Source of the DNA: Haemaphysalis longicornis
Taxonomy: Eukaryota > Arthropoda > Arachnida > Ixodida > Ixodidae
Reading direction: 5' to 3'
Assembly: GCA_013339765.2 (NCBI GenBank)
Contig: CM023457.1
Span: 22,271,102 to 22,335,101 of the forward strand
DNA: 64,000 bases
Made by a program: the position numbers and the translations under genes. This document shows positions 11,241 through 23,036 of the stretch, piece after piece. The notes below the pieces were generated by a model that saw nothing but the letters and a program-made list of their open reading frames with translations, made no database searches and was not told the origin of the DNA. Numbering within the stretch: the first letter of the stretch is position 1; every line of letters starts with the position of its first letter.

Positions 11241-12410
11241 GCGCTGAAACTCTCCTCTCTCACCCTCTCCTCCTGTCACCCCCCTCTCCTCTTCCGCGTT
11301 TTGTTTTCCTCGGGGTTCTAGTTTCTCTCGACATCAATACCTCGTTTTCCGCCTTGACATTCTCCCGCGGTGGCGAATTGAGTGGTTGTACTGAGCCTTG
11401 CGCAAACGTTAATCCTTCGAGAAGGTGGCAGGTAATTTGACAGCGTGCTTGGGGTGTCGTTCTCTTGTTTTTCCTTGCGTTTCTTCCCGTGTCAATCGGG
11501 TCGGCGGTTCGCGTTCTCGCGCCGGGAAGAGCTTTTGAGGAGACGGCGAAAATGATGCGCTAATGCGTCGGGACAGTTGCCCTGGATATTTTATCCGTGT
11601 TGTGGTTTGGCGCGCTCCACGGGAGCCTATGCGACCTCCGGTACCGCAAACATGACCGAGAACTGAGTTTTAACTGCAGGAACGCTAGACGTAACAGATT
11701 AGCAGATTACGATAGTTACTTGCTGTTTTGTACGGTTTGTTGCATATATTTTCTTTTTAGTGAGCATTGCCTATGCGTGGTTATGTGCACTGGTTAATGA
11801 GCTGTCTATTGCACTCTTGAATATTTGGTATTTCGGTGCTAGGAGTTTTGTTTGATACCCACAAGCTGTGTCTATGTATTGAGTTTTTTCGTTTCCACCC
11901 CGCTATTATTCTGACTCTGTGAAGGATGTAGGCCATGGTCAAGTTGCTGAGTGCAACTGTTTACCCTATTTTCCACCATAACGTGTGTACGTTTATGGAA
12001 ACAAATAAACAAACAAACGAACAAAGTCAATAATGACGAATAACAGGCTCACTGCATCACTGTGATCCACGAAATCGCTGAATGCAAGAGCTGCCACACT
12101 AACTCACTAGTAAAAATAAATATACCGTGATAATCGGTCAGTAAAAGCGTAAGAAATAGTGACGGTGTCTCGAGATGCAGGTATTTTTAATGCGCTTTGC
12201 GGTGGCAGCCGTGGGTTTGTGATTGATTGAATAAATGAATACGTAACATCAATCTCTAAAATATAATCAAAATAAAACTTTCATCAATCAATCTTTTTTC
12301 ATCAACAAATAACTTCAACCTACAATGACCTTACTCTGCAATGCAACTCCCAGTTACTAACTGCGGTGAATCAATTACAGTCTAGTAACAATTCCCGCCA
12401 ATCCATCATC
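11241..12410. other. Unannotated stretch with an (AAAC)n tail
   Basis: No gene recognised. At about 11998-12024 a short run of AAAC/AAAT tetramers follows GTTTATGGAAAC, resembling the 3' tail of an old retroposon whose body I cannot identify. Confidence 0.4.
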
Positions 12411-12434
12411 AATCAATCAATCAATCAATCAATC
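12411..12434. repeat. (ATCA)n simple repeat
   Basis: About six tetramers within an AT-rich region of scattered ATCA words. Confidence 0.85.
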
Positions 12435-12920
12435 ATAATCAACTGCAAATCAAGAAATCATTCCACTCCACAATACATATTTGTCTCCCAGTGAAATTTA
12501 AGTACTACTGCTTGATCAATCAATTGTAATTAATTAACATTGAAACAATCACACCTCAGTCAGTCGACAACCTAAACAAATAATAAATTCACCTTAGGCA
12601 GAAACGTAGCCCCAGTGTACAGTTGTAACTTTTGCTTTCTCTGACACACCAACAAGCTCAGCCCTAGGAAAACGTTATACAACGACGCCAGCACTTCTGT
12701 CTGCCTTCTAATTAAGTCCGCGATTCCCTATCTTTCTTTTTTTACGCAACCACTAACCGAAGCCTTTTTCGTCGGATTTCCGGTTTCACTCTGGATTGTG
12801 TAATGTAAACCAGGCGATTCAGCACAGCATTTCTTAGTGGTTGCTTGGTGCATACAGGGCTTGCCAAAAAGAGGACCGTCTTACTGAGTTCTTCGTTAGA
12901 GAGTTTACAGCAAAGCGGAG

Positions 12921-13037
12921 AACCGGTCTCGGTACGGTACATGGTACTCGCAGGAAGGTGCGCAGGAGAGCCGAAAACGGTTGTACGCAAGCGCTGTGAG
13001 CCCACCACGTATACCGGACATCGTACCGAGACCGGTT
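12921..13037. mobile_element. Short inverted-repeat element (MITE-like)
   Basis: Perfect 16-bp inverted repeats AACCGGTCTCGGTACG (12921-12936) and its complement (13022-13037) enclose 85 bp. The flank AGCAAAGCGGAG just outside the left arm closely matches AGCAGAGCGGAG in the inverted-repeat element at 63371-63520, so the two are probably related. No target duplication is clear. Confidence 0.55.
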
Positions 13038-13129
13038 ATCCCTCAACCATAATTCGCTTCGTCGAAATTAAAAAAATTACCACCCCAGAGAAACGCGAAA
13101 GCTATAAGTGTGCCCAACCTCGCTTAACG

Positions 13130-13600
13130 TGCGTCCAATCGATCCTCAAAGCTTCAAGACGCCAAATCGCAATCGAAAAATGAACGCATGCGACGAGTTT
13201 TGGCGCACTAAGTCAACACATCTACGAACGATCTGGTGGTGGTGGTGATGATGTTTATTAACGGACGGATCTAGCCTTGCGTGGTACGCGGCAAGAGCTA
13301 TCACCCTATCAACAGCCTTGCGCTATGGCGCGGGAAATACCGGAGTCACTGACGGCACCTTTTTGCGCCTTGCGGGGAAATCCACCAGGGGTCACTAAGG
13401 GTACACTAACGAGGTTTATAAGGTAAAGGTATACTATTAAAGTCCTTCTTCGTTGTCGATGCGTGTACTGTCTTATGTACAACCGTTCCTTTTTCGCGAT
13501 TTTCAAGCAGCCGCTTTCACACAATTAAGCCGGTTTTACCGCCTGTCTTATAAGAGCTTTTCAGTTCGACCAACGGTCTATGGGAAGGCATTAGTTTTTT
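13130..13600 (+). repeat. Dispersed repeat R2, copy A, interrupted
   Basis: Shares GCGCACTAAGTCAACACATC, CATCTACGAACGATCT, AAGGTATACTATTAAAG and CTTTTTCGCGATTTTCAAG with 25710-26030 in the same order and orientation. An extra block of about 190 bp (13230-13420) is absent from the other copy. That block contains AATAAACATCATCACC on the minus strand, looking like a retroposon tail inserted into this copy. Confidence 0.75.
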
Positions 13601-13649
13601 TTTTCTGACAGAACACCATCGGTCCCACTAATAAAGCTCTCGCTTTAAT

Positions 13650-13770
13650 ACCTTCACGGCGCCCGGTACGCAGTCGAAACACATGCGCTTGCGCAGAGAA
13701 TGTCAGAACCAGTTGCGCATGCGCCGAACCAGGTTGCGCCCGGCGCGTGGCACCAGGCGACGTAATGGGG
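13650..13770. repeat. GC-rich inverted-repeat segment with NRF1-like site
   Basis: Words GGCGCCCGGTACGCAG and GAACCAGGTTGCGCCC flank TGCGCATGCGCC (13714-13725), a close NRF1 consensus. The vocabulary resembles the element at 63371-63520, suggesting a third, more diverged relative. Confidence 0.4.
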
Positions 13771-13783
13771 CGGTTTTGGTCTG

Positions 13784-15529
13784 CTACGCCGATATGTTCA
13801 GACCACTGCGCAACATCCATATCGTAAGCTGCAGACATAAGAAACGGCACTCCAAGTAATTCTGTTGGCTGAATTGAGAGATGACGTCACAGATTAAAAA
13901 TATCAACACACGCTCTCCATAACCGCATTTTCCCAGCAAAAAAAAAAATCTCGTGCTTCTCCTAGGCTCACGGGGAATGCTATCCATGCCATGCCAACAA
14001 AAAAAAAAGAAAACGTTTTTAAAGGATGTTTCGACGATTGGTTCAAAAAGTTTAGAAGGTATAGCTTTAAGAGGTTGTAGTGTCGTATTGCAAAAACGAA
14101 AGCCAACACTAATACCGAGGTTCGTATGGTATTTCCGTTCCTGCAACAGAGAAAGAGAAGACGAAAAAGAAAAAAAGAAGACGGCCATACTAATTGGATT
14201 ACGAAACAAAGTGCACAAAGTTGCGGAATAAGCCAGTTTCAGAGCATCGCCGAATAGCTTCGGTGTCGCCAAAGGCCAACGAAAAGCACTGAGCAGAGCT
14301 TTTCTGCCAACTGCACCTTGCGGCGGACGACCCAATCCATAAAAATGTCGGTTCGTTGCAAAATCCGATACGTCAACGACTGAACTTGCAAAAACCGACA
14401 ACTCAATAAAGTGTACCGACGGCTGTCTCGACGCAATGACTTCCTAACAAAGATTATTTTATTTGCTATGTAGATAAATTATACCAAACTAGATTTACAG
14501 TTTCAGAATTAGCTTCTCTTGGCATACACTAAATTTACTCCATTGCACTGTGAAGCTACTTATCACTGCGATAAAAAGCAAGTTCGCCTAAAGAGACACA
14601 GCCTAATTAAGCAATTCACGTTTAACCAGCGTTTATCGGTATCGGCCATCACTGAAACTATACTGTGATTGGGCTTGCGCCCTGTATGTTCCTTTTCTCT
14701 AGTCTGTTGCCACAGCCCCTTTCAATGTGCTCCAACAAGTGGTTATAACTTCAGATCACACTCAGCTTCTGTAGCTGCCGTTTCTGTAGCTGTAGCTGTC
14801 CGGCATATTTGTTTTCAGGGGGAAGTTATCCGTAATTGCAACTATTAACAGCTTCATTACGAAAACATTTCGAGGCGCCTAAGCACTCCTTATGATGTAA
14901 CAAAAGCAAACGCGTTCTCTTATCACCATCATCATCATCATTTCCCCTTTGCGATATTTTCTACCCTCTAATATAAATGAGAACCTTGGCCGATCACCAC
15001 AATTCTCCTCGTTCCGAGCTCTTAAATCGCCGGGCGTCCCGCAAGGGAGCCTTTCGGGTAGAAGCGAAGGCGTTTACAGAAAAACCTGCAGTATACGGAA
15101 GTCCTAGAGACAAGAAATTGACTTCGTTATAAGCGATACATCGTTAAAACCAATGGCGAATCGTCTCCAGGCGCTGCAGTGGGGACTGAAAAACTTCAAT
15201 TAAACCGCCTAAAGCCACACGAATATATGAATAACTGTTTTAACTGAAAGATCACGCGTTTTGTAGCTCCCTCGGCTTTTGTTCAACGGCCAACATGCCT
15301 CGTCAACTAAGAAGTAATTAACTAAAACTGGCCTTTCTCTCTGCAGTTTCCCTTCCCCTTCCATTTTAGCGCGAAGCACTTAAGCGCCCGCTCCTCTGGT
15401 TTAACGGCGCCGTCGTCCCTCGTTGTAACCGAGCGAACGAAGGGGACACCTAATGCAAACGAGATAGAATTAACGAGCAGGAAAGCGGAGAAGGAAAGTA
15501 TGTGCAGGGGGAGGAAGCGGTATGTTGAG
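13784..15529. other. Unannotated stretch including the longest open frame
   Basis: A 205-codon minus-strand frame covers 13784-14401. Two long A tracts give poly-Phe runs in it and there is no recognised domain, so I do not call it a gene. TGACGTCA lies at 13882-13889. At 15322-15534 (minus) a 70-codon frame has a hydrophobic N-terminus followed by a basic two-cysteine tail; it is most likely chance. Confidence 0.4.
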
Positions 15530-15567
15530 ACCAACGTTTATAGAACCAAGGTTCTATAAACGTTGGT
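15530..15567. repeat. Perfect 38-bp hairpin palindrome
   Basis: Two exact 18-bp arms, ACCAACGTTTATAGAACC and its complement, are separated by AA. The right arm is also the first unit of the tandem repeat that follows. Confidence 0.95.
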
Positions 15568-15661
15568 TCTATAAACGTTGGTTCTATACCTTGGTTCTAT
15601 AAACGTTTGGTTCTATACCAACCTTGGTCTATAAACGTTGGTTCGATAAACGTTGGTTGAG
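15541..15661. repeat. Tandem repeat of GGTTCTATAAACGTT
   Basis: About seven units of a 15-bp word, some shortened (GGTTCTATACC) or altered (GGTTCGATAAACGTT). The array begins at the palindrome at 15530-15567. Confidence 0.9.
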
Positions 15662-17393
15662 ACGACGCGTGAACATTCTCAGCGGCTTCGCTAACTCGGC
15701 GTCTGCGCTCCCTCCCCACTTCAGGCGCGAACGCGCGGGACTGGCGAGTAGAAGAGCACGCAAGAGATCACGCCACAAACGCTGGGTGGAATGTTCTCGA
15801 AGGTCGAGCTGGCCGACGCTGGGCGCTCCACACGAGACGCACGCTCACGTGCGCTCGGTATATTTTCTTGGTATTTTCCGCGAGCTCCTCACGTGGCGAA
15901 AGCCCACGCGCAAGCCTGGACGACGCCGGGCGCTCCTCACGACGCGCTCGGTATATATATTATTTTGTATCTTTATCTGGTAACGCTCTACGGCGGAACT
16001 AAACATTTAAACAGCTCTGCCGTTAAAATAATAAGACCCTAACTAATCCGCGAGGAAAACACTCCCACCGCTATCGTTATTGGCTCGATACTTCCGAGTG
16101 CTCAAAGCTTCCGCGGCTGCTGTCGTTGACGCGGGCGTTTGATGAACAACCCTGGCCCGGCCGCGTCGCGTTTATCAGCTGCCCCGAAACAGGGATGTCG
16201 TTAGGGGACCCCGGGGCTCGCTCTCCCAGTGTTTGCGGTATACGTCATTTCAGCGAAACCGTTGCGCGACTTCCCGGCGATATCGCACCGATAAGCGTGG
16301 ACCGACGCGATATGCAGCCCAAAATAATCTTTCACGTTGCCAACTTATGTAGTTCGTGCCTTCAAGTGTAGCAGCGTTCGCCGTATCTGCTCGAAAGCGC
16401 ACACTGGATCATTAAAAGAGGCTATGAATGCTTTCAAGGGCGCCTGTAGACTCACGGCAAACCAAGGAAGAAAAACAAACAATTTCAAGCCGTTCCTTAT
16501 TTCTTTGTTTCGCTGGTTCATCCACGACACAATCTATCACTAGCTCTACAATAGAAAGCTGCCTGGATCAAGTACACATGGCGACAAAGTAATATTCTTG
16601 TAAACATAAGATGTGGCTTTAATGTTGCAACTCTGGAAGCTCACAAGCAAACATCGTGCGCACGCCGAAACAGAAACATTATTGAAACACGAAAAAAGAT
16701 AATTGCAGACACGGCTGAGTTGCTTCTTCAAGTTAGTTTTTTGCACCACTCAGTGCGACACAACGTCAAGGACACGACCTTTAAAGCAAATAACCTCGAA
16801 GTGCTCCACGATGAGGGAAACAAATAATAGAAACATAATGGCAAAAGGCCTAACACAAAAATGGCTGACCGGCTTTGCGTCAGTCGCACCAGTTCCCGCT
16901 CCCTACTGGTCATTAACGGAACACGTAGTCTCAATAGTTCGCATTTTGTTCATCACGTTTAAGCTGTACGCCTAGCGCGCAGGCCTTCGAAACTGAAAAA
17001 AAAAAAAAAGAAGCCTGCTTCAATACAAGTTTCTCATGGTTTAAGGTTGTACAAATACAACTTTCACAGAATCAACATTCGATCTTCCTTAACGGAGCTG
17101 GGATGCCTCCCGTAAAGTATCACAGACAACCAATACATATACAATCCATATAATGGTGTTCGCACTAGCTGAAACTGAGCTTTATTGAAAATTTAATGTT
17201 AAATATGTTTACTTTGTTAATGATTAAAGTACCCTTTATAACAGCCGCACAGTGAATGCTGCTGGGCTAACGGCGACAGCCCCTAGATGGCATTTGCATG
17301 TAGAAAAGTAAACGTAAAACTAACTGGAAAAAATAAGGGCACGCAATCACGGGTCTCGCTATCGTGGCGAGTAAAGTTTCAGTAACTGAGTAA
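15662..17393. other. Unannotated stretch, partly GC-rich
   Basis: A degenerate duplication with a period of about 106 bp occurs at 15815-15864 and 15921-15958 (shared GGGCGCTCC and GCTCGGTATAT). A GC-rich block at 16040-16320 carries GATA-type words and no clear exon. The rest is AT-rich and unrecognised. Confidence 0.4.
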
Positions 17394-18101
17394 CCCCAAC
17401 AACCACCAGATGTCCGTCGGCCGTCCAACGTACGTCCATTCCGGATACAGCGGACGTCCGCCGGACCTCCGTTCTAGAGCCGATGGACATACCACGTAGG
17501 TCTGTGGGACGTCCGGATGGACGTCCGAAATTGGATGTTTTCAGACGTTCAGTAAAAATTTACAGAATCACAAATGTTGTTTAACGTATGCTCCTCCAAC
17601 GAATTACTACACTGCACAGCACCGACGCACTACCGGGCAGACAAGTATACACAAACACGGTAAACTTGCATCACACGGTATGTAAACAGTTCTCAATTCT
17701 TACATCCCCTCCTCAAAGAAATCACCGTTGGAGTGGGTGAGGTGCTTCAAAAAAGTTAAAAAATTAGGCTTACTTTTATCAACACGCAGATGAAACTTGC
17801 AATATAAAAGTCGCGTTGAAGTACAAAATCTTTTTAATGGAAAGGCAGAGCTACTTTTCTGTTTTTGCTTTTATATTACATTTATTCCATTATTTGGATG
17901 CTTTGTGGGAATTTTGTACGTCCACGGGCGGATGTCCTTCGGACATGCAAACATGTATATACTTTGTACATCCGTTGCTCGATGTCCACAGTACGTCCAC
18001 AAACGTACATCCAAACACGGACGTACAGCGGCCATCCAAACTTGGCATTGGGTGTTCGGCTGTTTTTTGGACGTCCCACGGACGTCCGCGGGTGCTTGGG
18101 G
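17394..18101. mobile_element. DNA element with ACGTCC-rich terminal arrays
   Basis: Both ends are packed with variants of GGACGTCC/GATGTCC: about ten within 17405-17545 and a similar number within 17915-18090. They flank an AT-rich core. The outermost sequences are imperfect inverted repeats: CCCCAACAACC on the left, and TTGGGG preceded by GGTGC on the right. No target duplication is clear. Arrays of one short word in subterminal positions fit transposase-binding repeats of a non-autonomous DNA transposon; the superfamily is unknown. Confidence 0.6.
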
Positions 18102-21100
18102 CGTGCATCCGAAAACTCAGAACACGTGCTACGTTCTATAGCGCGGCATTTCGAAATTACCGCGCCAATTTCTACCCGCCATGTTTAACGCGTTTTGCTG
18201 TAGAACGACATAACGTTTTTGTTTACCAAAGTAAGGCACGCGGGCCAAGTGCCATGACAGTAAACTAAGTAAACCGTGCCACTAGGTACCATTCACCAGG
18301 TGGCCATTCCGCATGTAGCCGTAACCCCCAAACCCAGGACAAGCAACGCGACGAAACGGTGTGCGTTCAGTAAAATTTGTGCCTGTTCGGCGATAATGAC
18401 GGTCGCGATACCAGGCATCCGCTGGAGCTACTGACATGTCATCTCAACGATTTAAATGGCTGAGCCAGCCATCCCTATTGGCAGGACCACAACAGCCGAA
18501 AAGAGTAAATTGTCAAATTTACCGCGGAAGAAACGCAGCGTTGCGTTTGCACTACATTCCGGAAATGAGTCCAGATTGTCACCTCGTCTGCGCCTAATCG
18601 CGAGAGCAAGAAATGTTTTGGACGATCATGAGATCGCCTGTCGACGACAGCACTAGGATGCGTTACATCACCATACATCTCAATCATTTCCCCGCACATG
18701 TCACCTTCAAGGGCGCAAATGCCGCGCAGTAGAAGGCCGTTCGCAAGAAGAAACGCGTAAAACGAACAAAACAAAACAAACAAAACGTCTCCCTACGTAT
18801 GCCGAGTGCGCGACCGTGTGGCTCCACCTGGCGGAAGCGCACAGCACTGATCTCGTAGCTCCCTCGCTGGCGCCCTCTATGCGCGTAGGAGCTCTCTCTC
18901 TATTTCCGCTTGCAGTAAACCGCGACAGGCGGCGCCAGCGCAGCCACACGTCGTCTTTGGCGCGCATTTTGAAGGCGCTGATGACTCCAAAATTGCAGAC
19001 GATGCTCGCAAATTCGTGCAAGTTTTCTCGAACTTCTCCTGGTTACTTATTTATCACTTCACGCGCTTTTCTGGGCAACAAGTACTTTCGCAAGCTTCTA
19101 TATTTAGGAATTTACTTTTCACTTGTCACACTTCGTTGAATAATACGGTTCACTTTGCAAGAAACAGGTAGTAGTAAATATTTTTACTGTAAAGACTTCT
19201 TATAGTAAGACTTTTATAGAAACAGGTATATTTTTATGACAGACACCAACAAACATAGCCAACAAACAAAGCCGAAATAAGGCTAGAAAATTCTAAGAAA
19301 AATACGTGTGGGCCATTGCGCCGAGGGTTTATTTTGTGAAGTTTTTTATCTACAGCTCCCTTTCATTATATTATATCCTTCATTGAACCATACATTACGG
19401 CTCCGTTTTTGCATCAAAATGCTTCCAAACACTCCGTTTTCATTGCTTGCAATCAGTGAATATCACTCATTTGCGAGGAATTTCCGGGCTCGATTTAGGA
19501 AATTTTCACGCCAAGTGACTTCGCACGCAAGGGCAGCCACTAATTTGATCATATCTTTTTTTAAATACCAAACACTTTGTTTGTACATCTGCAGATCGAA
19601 GAACGTGTGTATCCAGACTTCCGTCTTCTTTACAGGTTCGAAGTACATGACGTTTTTTTTATTAATCTCTTGTATCGACAAATTTTATTAACGTGCCCCG
19701 TTTTGGTATTGAAACTTGTCACTCAAGGTCGCCATAAGGACGTACATACCGCAAGTAACTCATAAGGCAGGGCGCAAAGTCTTAGAACAAAACAACGGGA
19801 AATGATAGGAAGAAAACCCCCTCAGACTCTCAAAACGCAATGACCCCGCACTCCACGGTGTTCTTACGAGCAACGGGGAACAGACCGTACGATTCGAGAA
19901 TAGGTTGCACATGAGAATTCTCTAGCGAATACCATCAAATCCGCGCTGGCTTTCGTACCGTTCGAAAGCCCCCTCTTTTCATTGGTTCGTGACAAAGTGA
20001 ATCCTACTTTTTTAATTGTGTACTGTTGCTTCGCAACTTCGTCCTGCTGTGAAATAATGTATATATTCCGCTTTTTTTTTCTTTTTTAGCCTAGTTTAGC
20101 CTTTTTGAACACCTAAGGAAATCAGACAGCTGATTTGTTCTGGAGACTGTTCTGCACTTGCAGGAACCGAATGCCATTTTAAAACAAAAATAGACACGGA
20201 AATAAATTAGGATACAAAAAGATAGGAACTTATAACCGGTGCGCCAGAAATTTAATACTGACAAGTCGTCGCGTGGTGTAGAAGTGATGAACTTAAAAAA
20301 AAAAAAAAAAACAGGCGTTACTCCACATCAAAGCCTGAAACCGAAGAATCCGAAAAGCCTCGGAACCAGCTCAGTTCTTCTTCGGACGTGACTGGGTCAT
20401 GTTGCAGTGGCGTCTTGCAGGCATTAACGCGAGCGGTATCACTATGGTTTCTAGAAATTTAGCTGGTCTGCCGTTCGACGCCCCCCTCCACGTCCTCTTG
20501 CGTACGCAAGCAATCGGTAAAACAACGCGGCAGTCGACTGCGGTGCTTTTAATTACACTAGCCACGTTTGCAACTGAGACATTCCTTAAAAACAAAATTA
20601 TTGTTTTCATAGCTTGTTCTGTCTTAATTCTTTCCTTTTTTATTTTACTTTTTTGCGCGAATAATTTTCCTATACATTTTAAACGTTAAACAGCTCGTGT
20701 GAACGCTTCAGAGTTACTTGAACGCTTGTCTGCTCGTATGAGCAAGCAGACGATCACGGCGAGCAGCGGCATGCGAGCAGACAACACTACTTTTTCACTT
20801 TTAAATTCCTAGAAAAACATATGCACGCAAGGAAAAGTACAAACACAAATAATTAAATGAACATAAGATGTCGAAAAAGCAATTTATTACTATAATTGCC
20901 GTAACGGCAAACGTGGTGAGTGCTATGAGATGGCGCTGCAGTCGGCTGGCGTGCTGTTCACTCGTTGGTTTTCATCCCATTCGCGACACATTATATGTGA
21001 AAACTGTGGACTAGACTTGCTTGCAGGGACCATAGTATCGCTACACCTACACGCCGCGACCTGAGATCAAACCGTTGACTTCTCACGTGATTCGCTCCGC

Positions 21101-21240
21101 GCGCCGTTACCCATGACGTTGTTGCGCGCACGGCCAATCACGTGACACCGCGTGAGAAATCAACCCCGCCGGAATTTTTCCGACACCCCAGTAGGATTTT
21201 GCCCCCGCGGCCGAAATTCGGGAGGCGCAAATGGACTCAC
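18102..21240. other. Unannotated, mostly AT-rich stretch
   Basis: No gene recognised. At 18815-18925 several GGCGCCAG, CACCTGGCGG and GCGCCCTCTA words cluster, resembling CTCF-type half sites. Open frames near 19308-19691 and 20371-20689 have no recognised motifs. The 16 A at 20294-20309 have no recognisable SINE body upstream. Confidence 0.4.
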
Positions 21241-21328
21241 CCGAGCTGTAGCTGTCTGTGGACGAGGCGGACAGGGAACGGCTCCTGTAGCGTCCACGGG
21301 GCTTGATTCCGCCGACCAACTTGGACTC
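21241..21328 (-). CDS. Candidate internal exon of an Arg/Ser-rich protein
   Basis: On the minus strand an 88-nt open segment lies between a good acceptor and a good donor. The acceptor is pyrimidine-rich (CCCTTCTCTCCCCATGTCATAG) with a branch-like GCTGAAT about 30 nt upstream. The donor is CTCGG|GTGAGT. The exon starts in phase 0 and ends in phase 1. It encodes 29 residues, including GRYRSRSLSASSTDSYSS, a low-complexity Arg/Ser region typical of nuclear SR-related proteins. I cannot name the gene. No neighbouring exon is certain. If real, the host gene runs right to left with introns of many kilobases. The alternative is chance coincidence of splice-like words. Confidence 0.55.
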
Positions 21329-21591
21329 CTATGACATGGGGAGAGAAGGGAAAGATTCAGCGGCGAGCAAAGAGACAGCGCCAAGTTAATCAGGAATGTT
21401 CGAATCTGCGTGTCACAGCCGTTCCTAGCTCACCCCGAATAGAGTTGTAGTTGTTGGCTTCTTGAAACTACTCCCAAACAATAAAACCGAATAAATCAGC
21501 TTAACCTTTTCAGTTAGTTCTCGCATTTGATTCAGCCGATTGCAAGAGCTTCACGCGTTGTGTAAAGTATCTGCATGGTCGTAATGAAGTA

Positions 21592-22152
21592 CAGTAAACG
21601 CTCGTTAATTCGAAATCGGTTGTTTCGAACTTCCGGTTAATTCGAACTCACGCACTGGTCCCGTCACAGCCCTGTATATTTCAATGAGGGAAAACTCCCG
21701 ATAATTCGAACGCGTCGCTATCCAGAACGGTTAATTCGAACTATGATCCCCTAGTTTTCATCGCTCCTTGCAGAAGAAGTCAGCCCAGAGTGATTACAAT
21801 GTGTTGCAGATCCAAACCAAACCAAATTTTCTAGAGATGCAAAACAACGAAACCGAAAAACAACAGCGTGCCGCGCGCGCTACGCTCCTACAACAGCTTA
21901 TTCCGCTTCTACAGAGGGCGCAGCGCCACCGGCGCCTGTGATCCGGCGAAAGCCATTATTATTTATGAAACAGTATTGACCAAATCACCTGCCACAAGCG
22001 TGTATTAGCGCCAAAAGGTAGATTCTTTGTGTTCTGCACGCGCAGTGAGGCGAGAGTTCCATTGATTGTGGAGTCCGCACGCTAATTCGAACTCCGCTTA
22101 ATTCGAACAATTTTATGACCTCCTTCGAGTTCGAATTAACGAGGATTTACTG
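21592..22152. mobile_element. Tigger/pogo-like non-autonomous DNA element, copy 1
   Basis: It is 561 bp, bounded by TA on each side (21590-21591 and 22153-22154), as expected for Tc1/mariner-pogo target duplication. Ends are CAGTAAACGCTCGTTAATTC and the complementary GAATTAACGAGGATTTACTG. The TTCGAACT/GTTAATTCGAA words recur internally. There is no transposase frame. A related 556-bp copy lies in opposite orientation at 53053-53608. Confidence 0.88.
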
Positions 22153-22154
22153 TA

Positions 22155-22861
22155 ATAGTATGCACAGTTTTTTTGGCTTGGGCAAAACTAATTAAAAAAC
22201 GGAGATATAAGCTGCTACTACGTTATCCTTGAACAACTTGTTGGGAACGCGCAGTGAGAACTAGCTGCATCTTTTTTTTTTTTTCGGAGTACTGCAAATC
22301 CTGCATACATACACCTTAAATATCAAGCTTCTCAATCGAAGTCCTGGCAAAAAAATTAAGCAACAATAAAAATTCGGAAAGAAGAATATGAAATTCCTGA
22401 ATCTCATTCAAATCTACTCTTTGAAATGTTAAATTAGCACTCAAGATTTTAAACATTCGCACACTCCTGCATAATACGAATACGTAGTAAAGCAGTTCAA
22501 GCGTATTCGCACAATTGTTTCCAACAACGAAGGCATTGGAAGCTCCCTCTCATTGGCTTTTTAAAATTCACAGAGGCACAAAAAACGGGAGGGGGCTTTG
22601 TTGCCACGCGACAAATAACATATTTTTCACGCATTTCGCTTTCGCACACCAGTGCATAAGCCTTTGTGTATCTGGGTTCTCCGCGCAGCCTCAGTGCCTT
22701 GCACATAAGCCAACTTACTCCAACGTGCCGTGCAGCAAAACCAACACTGTGGGTGCGTCGCCGCCATGGCTTCGCAAGAAAGGAGCACGGCCGGGGATTC
22801 GGCTGAGAAATTCACCAACCAACCGAAGTTCCTTCATGAAACCTTTTAAAAAAAAACTCAC
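22155..22861. other. Unannotated stretch with a start-like CCGCCATGG
   Basis: A 141-codon plus-strand frame covers 22515-22940 without recognised motifs. At 22762-22770 the palindromic word CCATGG gives good start contexts on both strands. The plus frame from it is only 27 codons. The minus frame reaches a GTAAGT donor near 22712 after 16 codons. Neither can be confirmed as a first coding exon. Confidence 0.3.
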
Positions 22862-22936
22862 TTTTCAGAAAAGCAACCCCTTCAAAACCTTCGAGGTCAG
22901 GCAAATTTGGCCACCTTCGCGATTGAGATGCGAAGA
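22862..22936 (-). CDS. Weak candidate exon, minus strand
   Basis: 75 nt lie between the acceptor GCTGTTTCCTCAG and the donor GAAAA|GTGAGT. One frame is open (phase 1 to phase 1), giving 24 residues including PNLPDLEGFEGVAFLK. The plus strand also has an acceptor-like CTCACTTTTCAG at the same place, so strand is not certain. Phase does not join directly to the exon at 21241-21328. Chance is a serious alternative. Confidence 0.2.
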
Positions 22937-23023
22937 CTGAGGAAACAGCGCAGCTCTTGGTCTTCGCTAGCTTTAACTTGTCTTTCCTTAGCTCTGCCCC
23001 CTTCTTAAGGGAAAGGCGATTAA

Positions 23024-23036
23024 AAAGCGAAGCTTT
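23024..23036 (+). repeat. AAAGCGAAGCTTT mini-hairpin word
   Basis: A 5-bp stem closes on a GAA triloop. The same 13 bases start the element at 34451. Here no matching second end was found, so it may be a truncated copy of that family. Confidence 0.6.

Noticed and set aside
10741..11247. 168-codon Arg-rich frame as a protein gene
   Set aside because: All phases are open because of CpG-rich composition. Better described as a CpG-rich, possibly regulatory block.
13784..14401. 205-codon minus-strand open frame
   Set aside because: Longest frame in the window, but poly-Phe runs come from A tracts, no domain is recognisable, and no splice or promoter context supports it.
15322..15534. 70-codon frame with hydrophobic N-terminus, resembling a small secreted tick peptide
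   Set aside because: Only two cysteines after the hydrophobic part, no family resemblance, no promoter or intron signals. Chance is likelier.
22515..22940. 141-codon plus-strand frame and a CCGCCATGG start
   Set aside because: The frame has no motif. The start-like word is palindromic and therefore good on both strands, and the frames from it are short.
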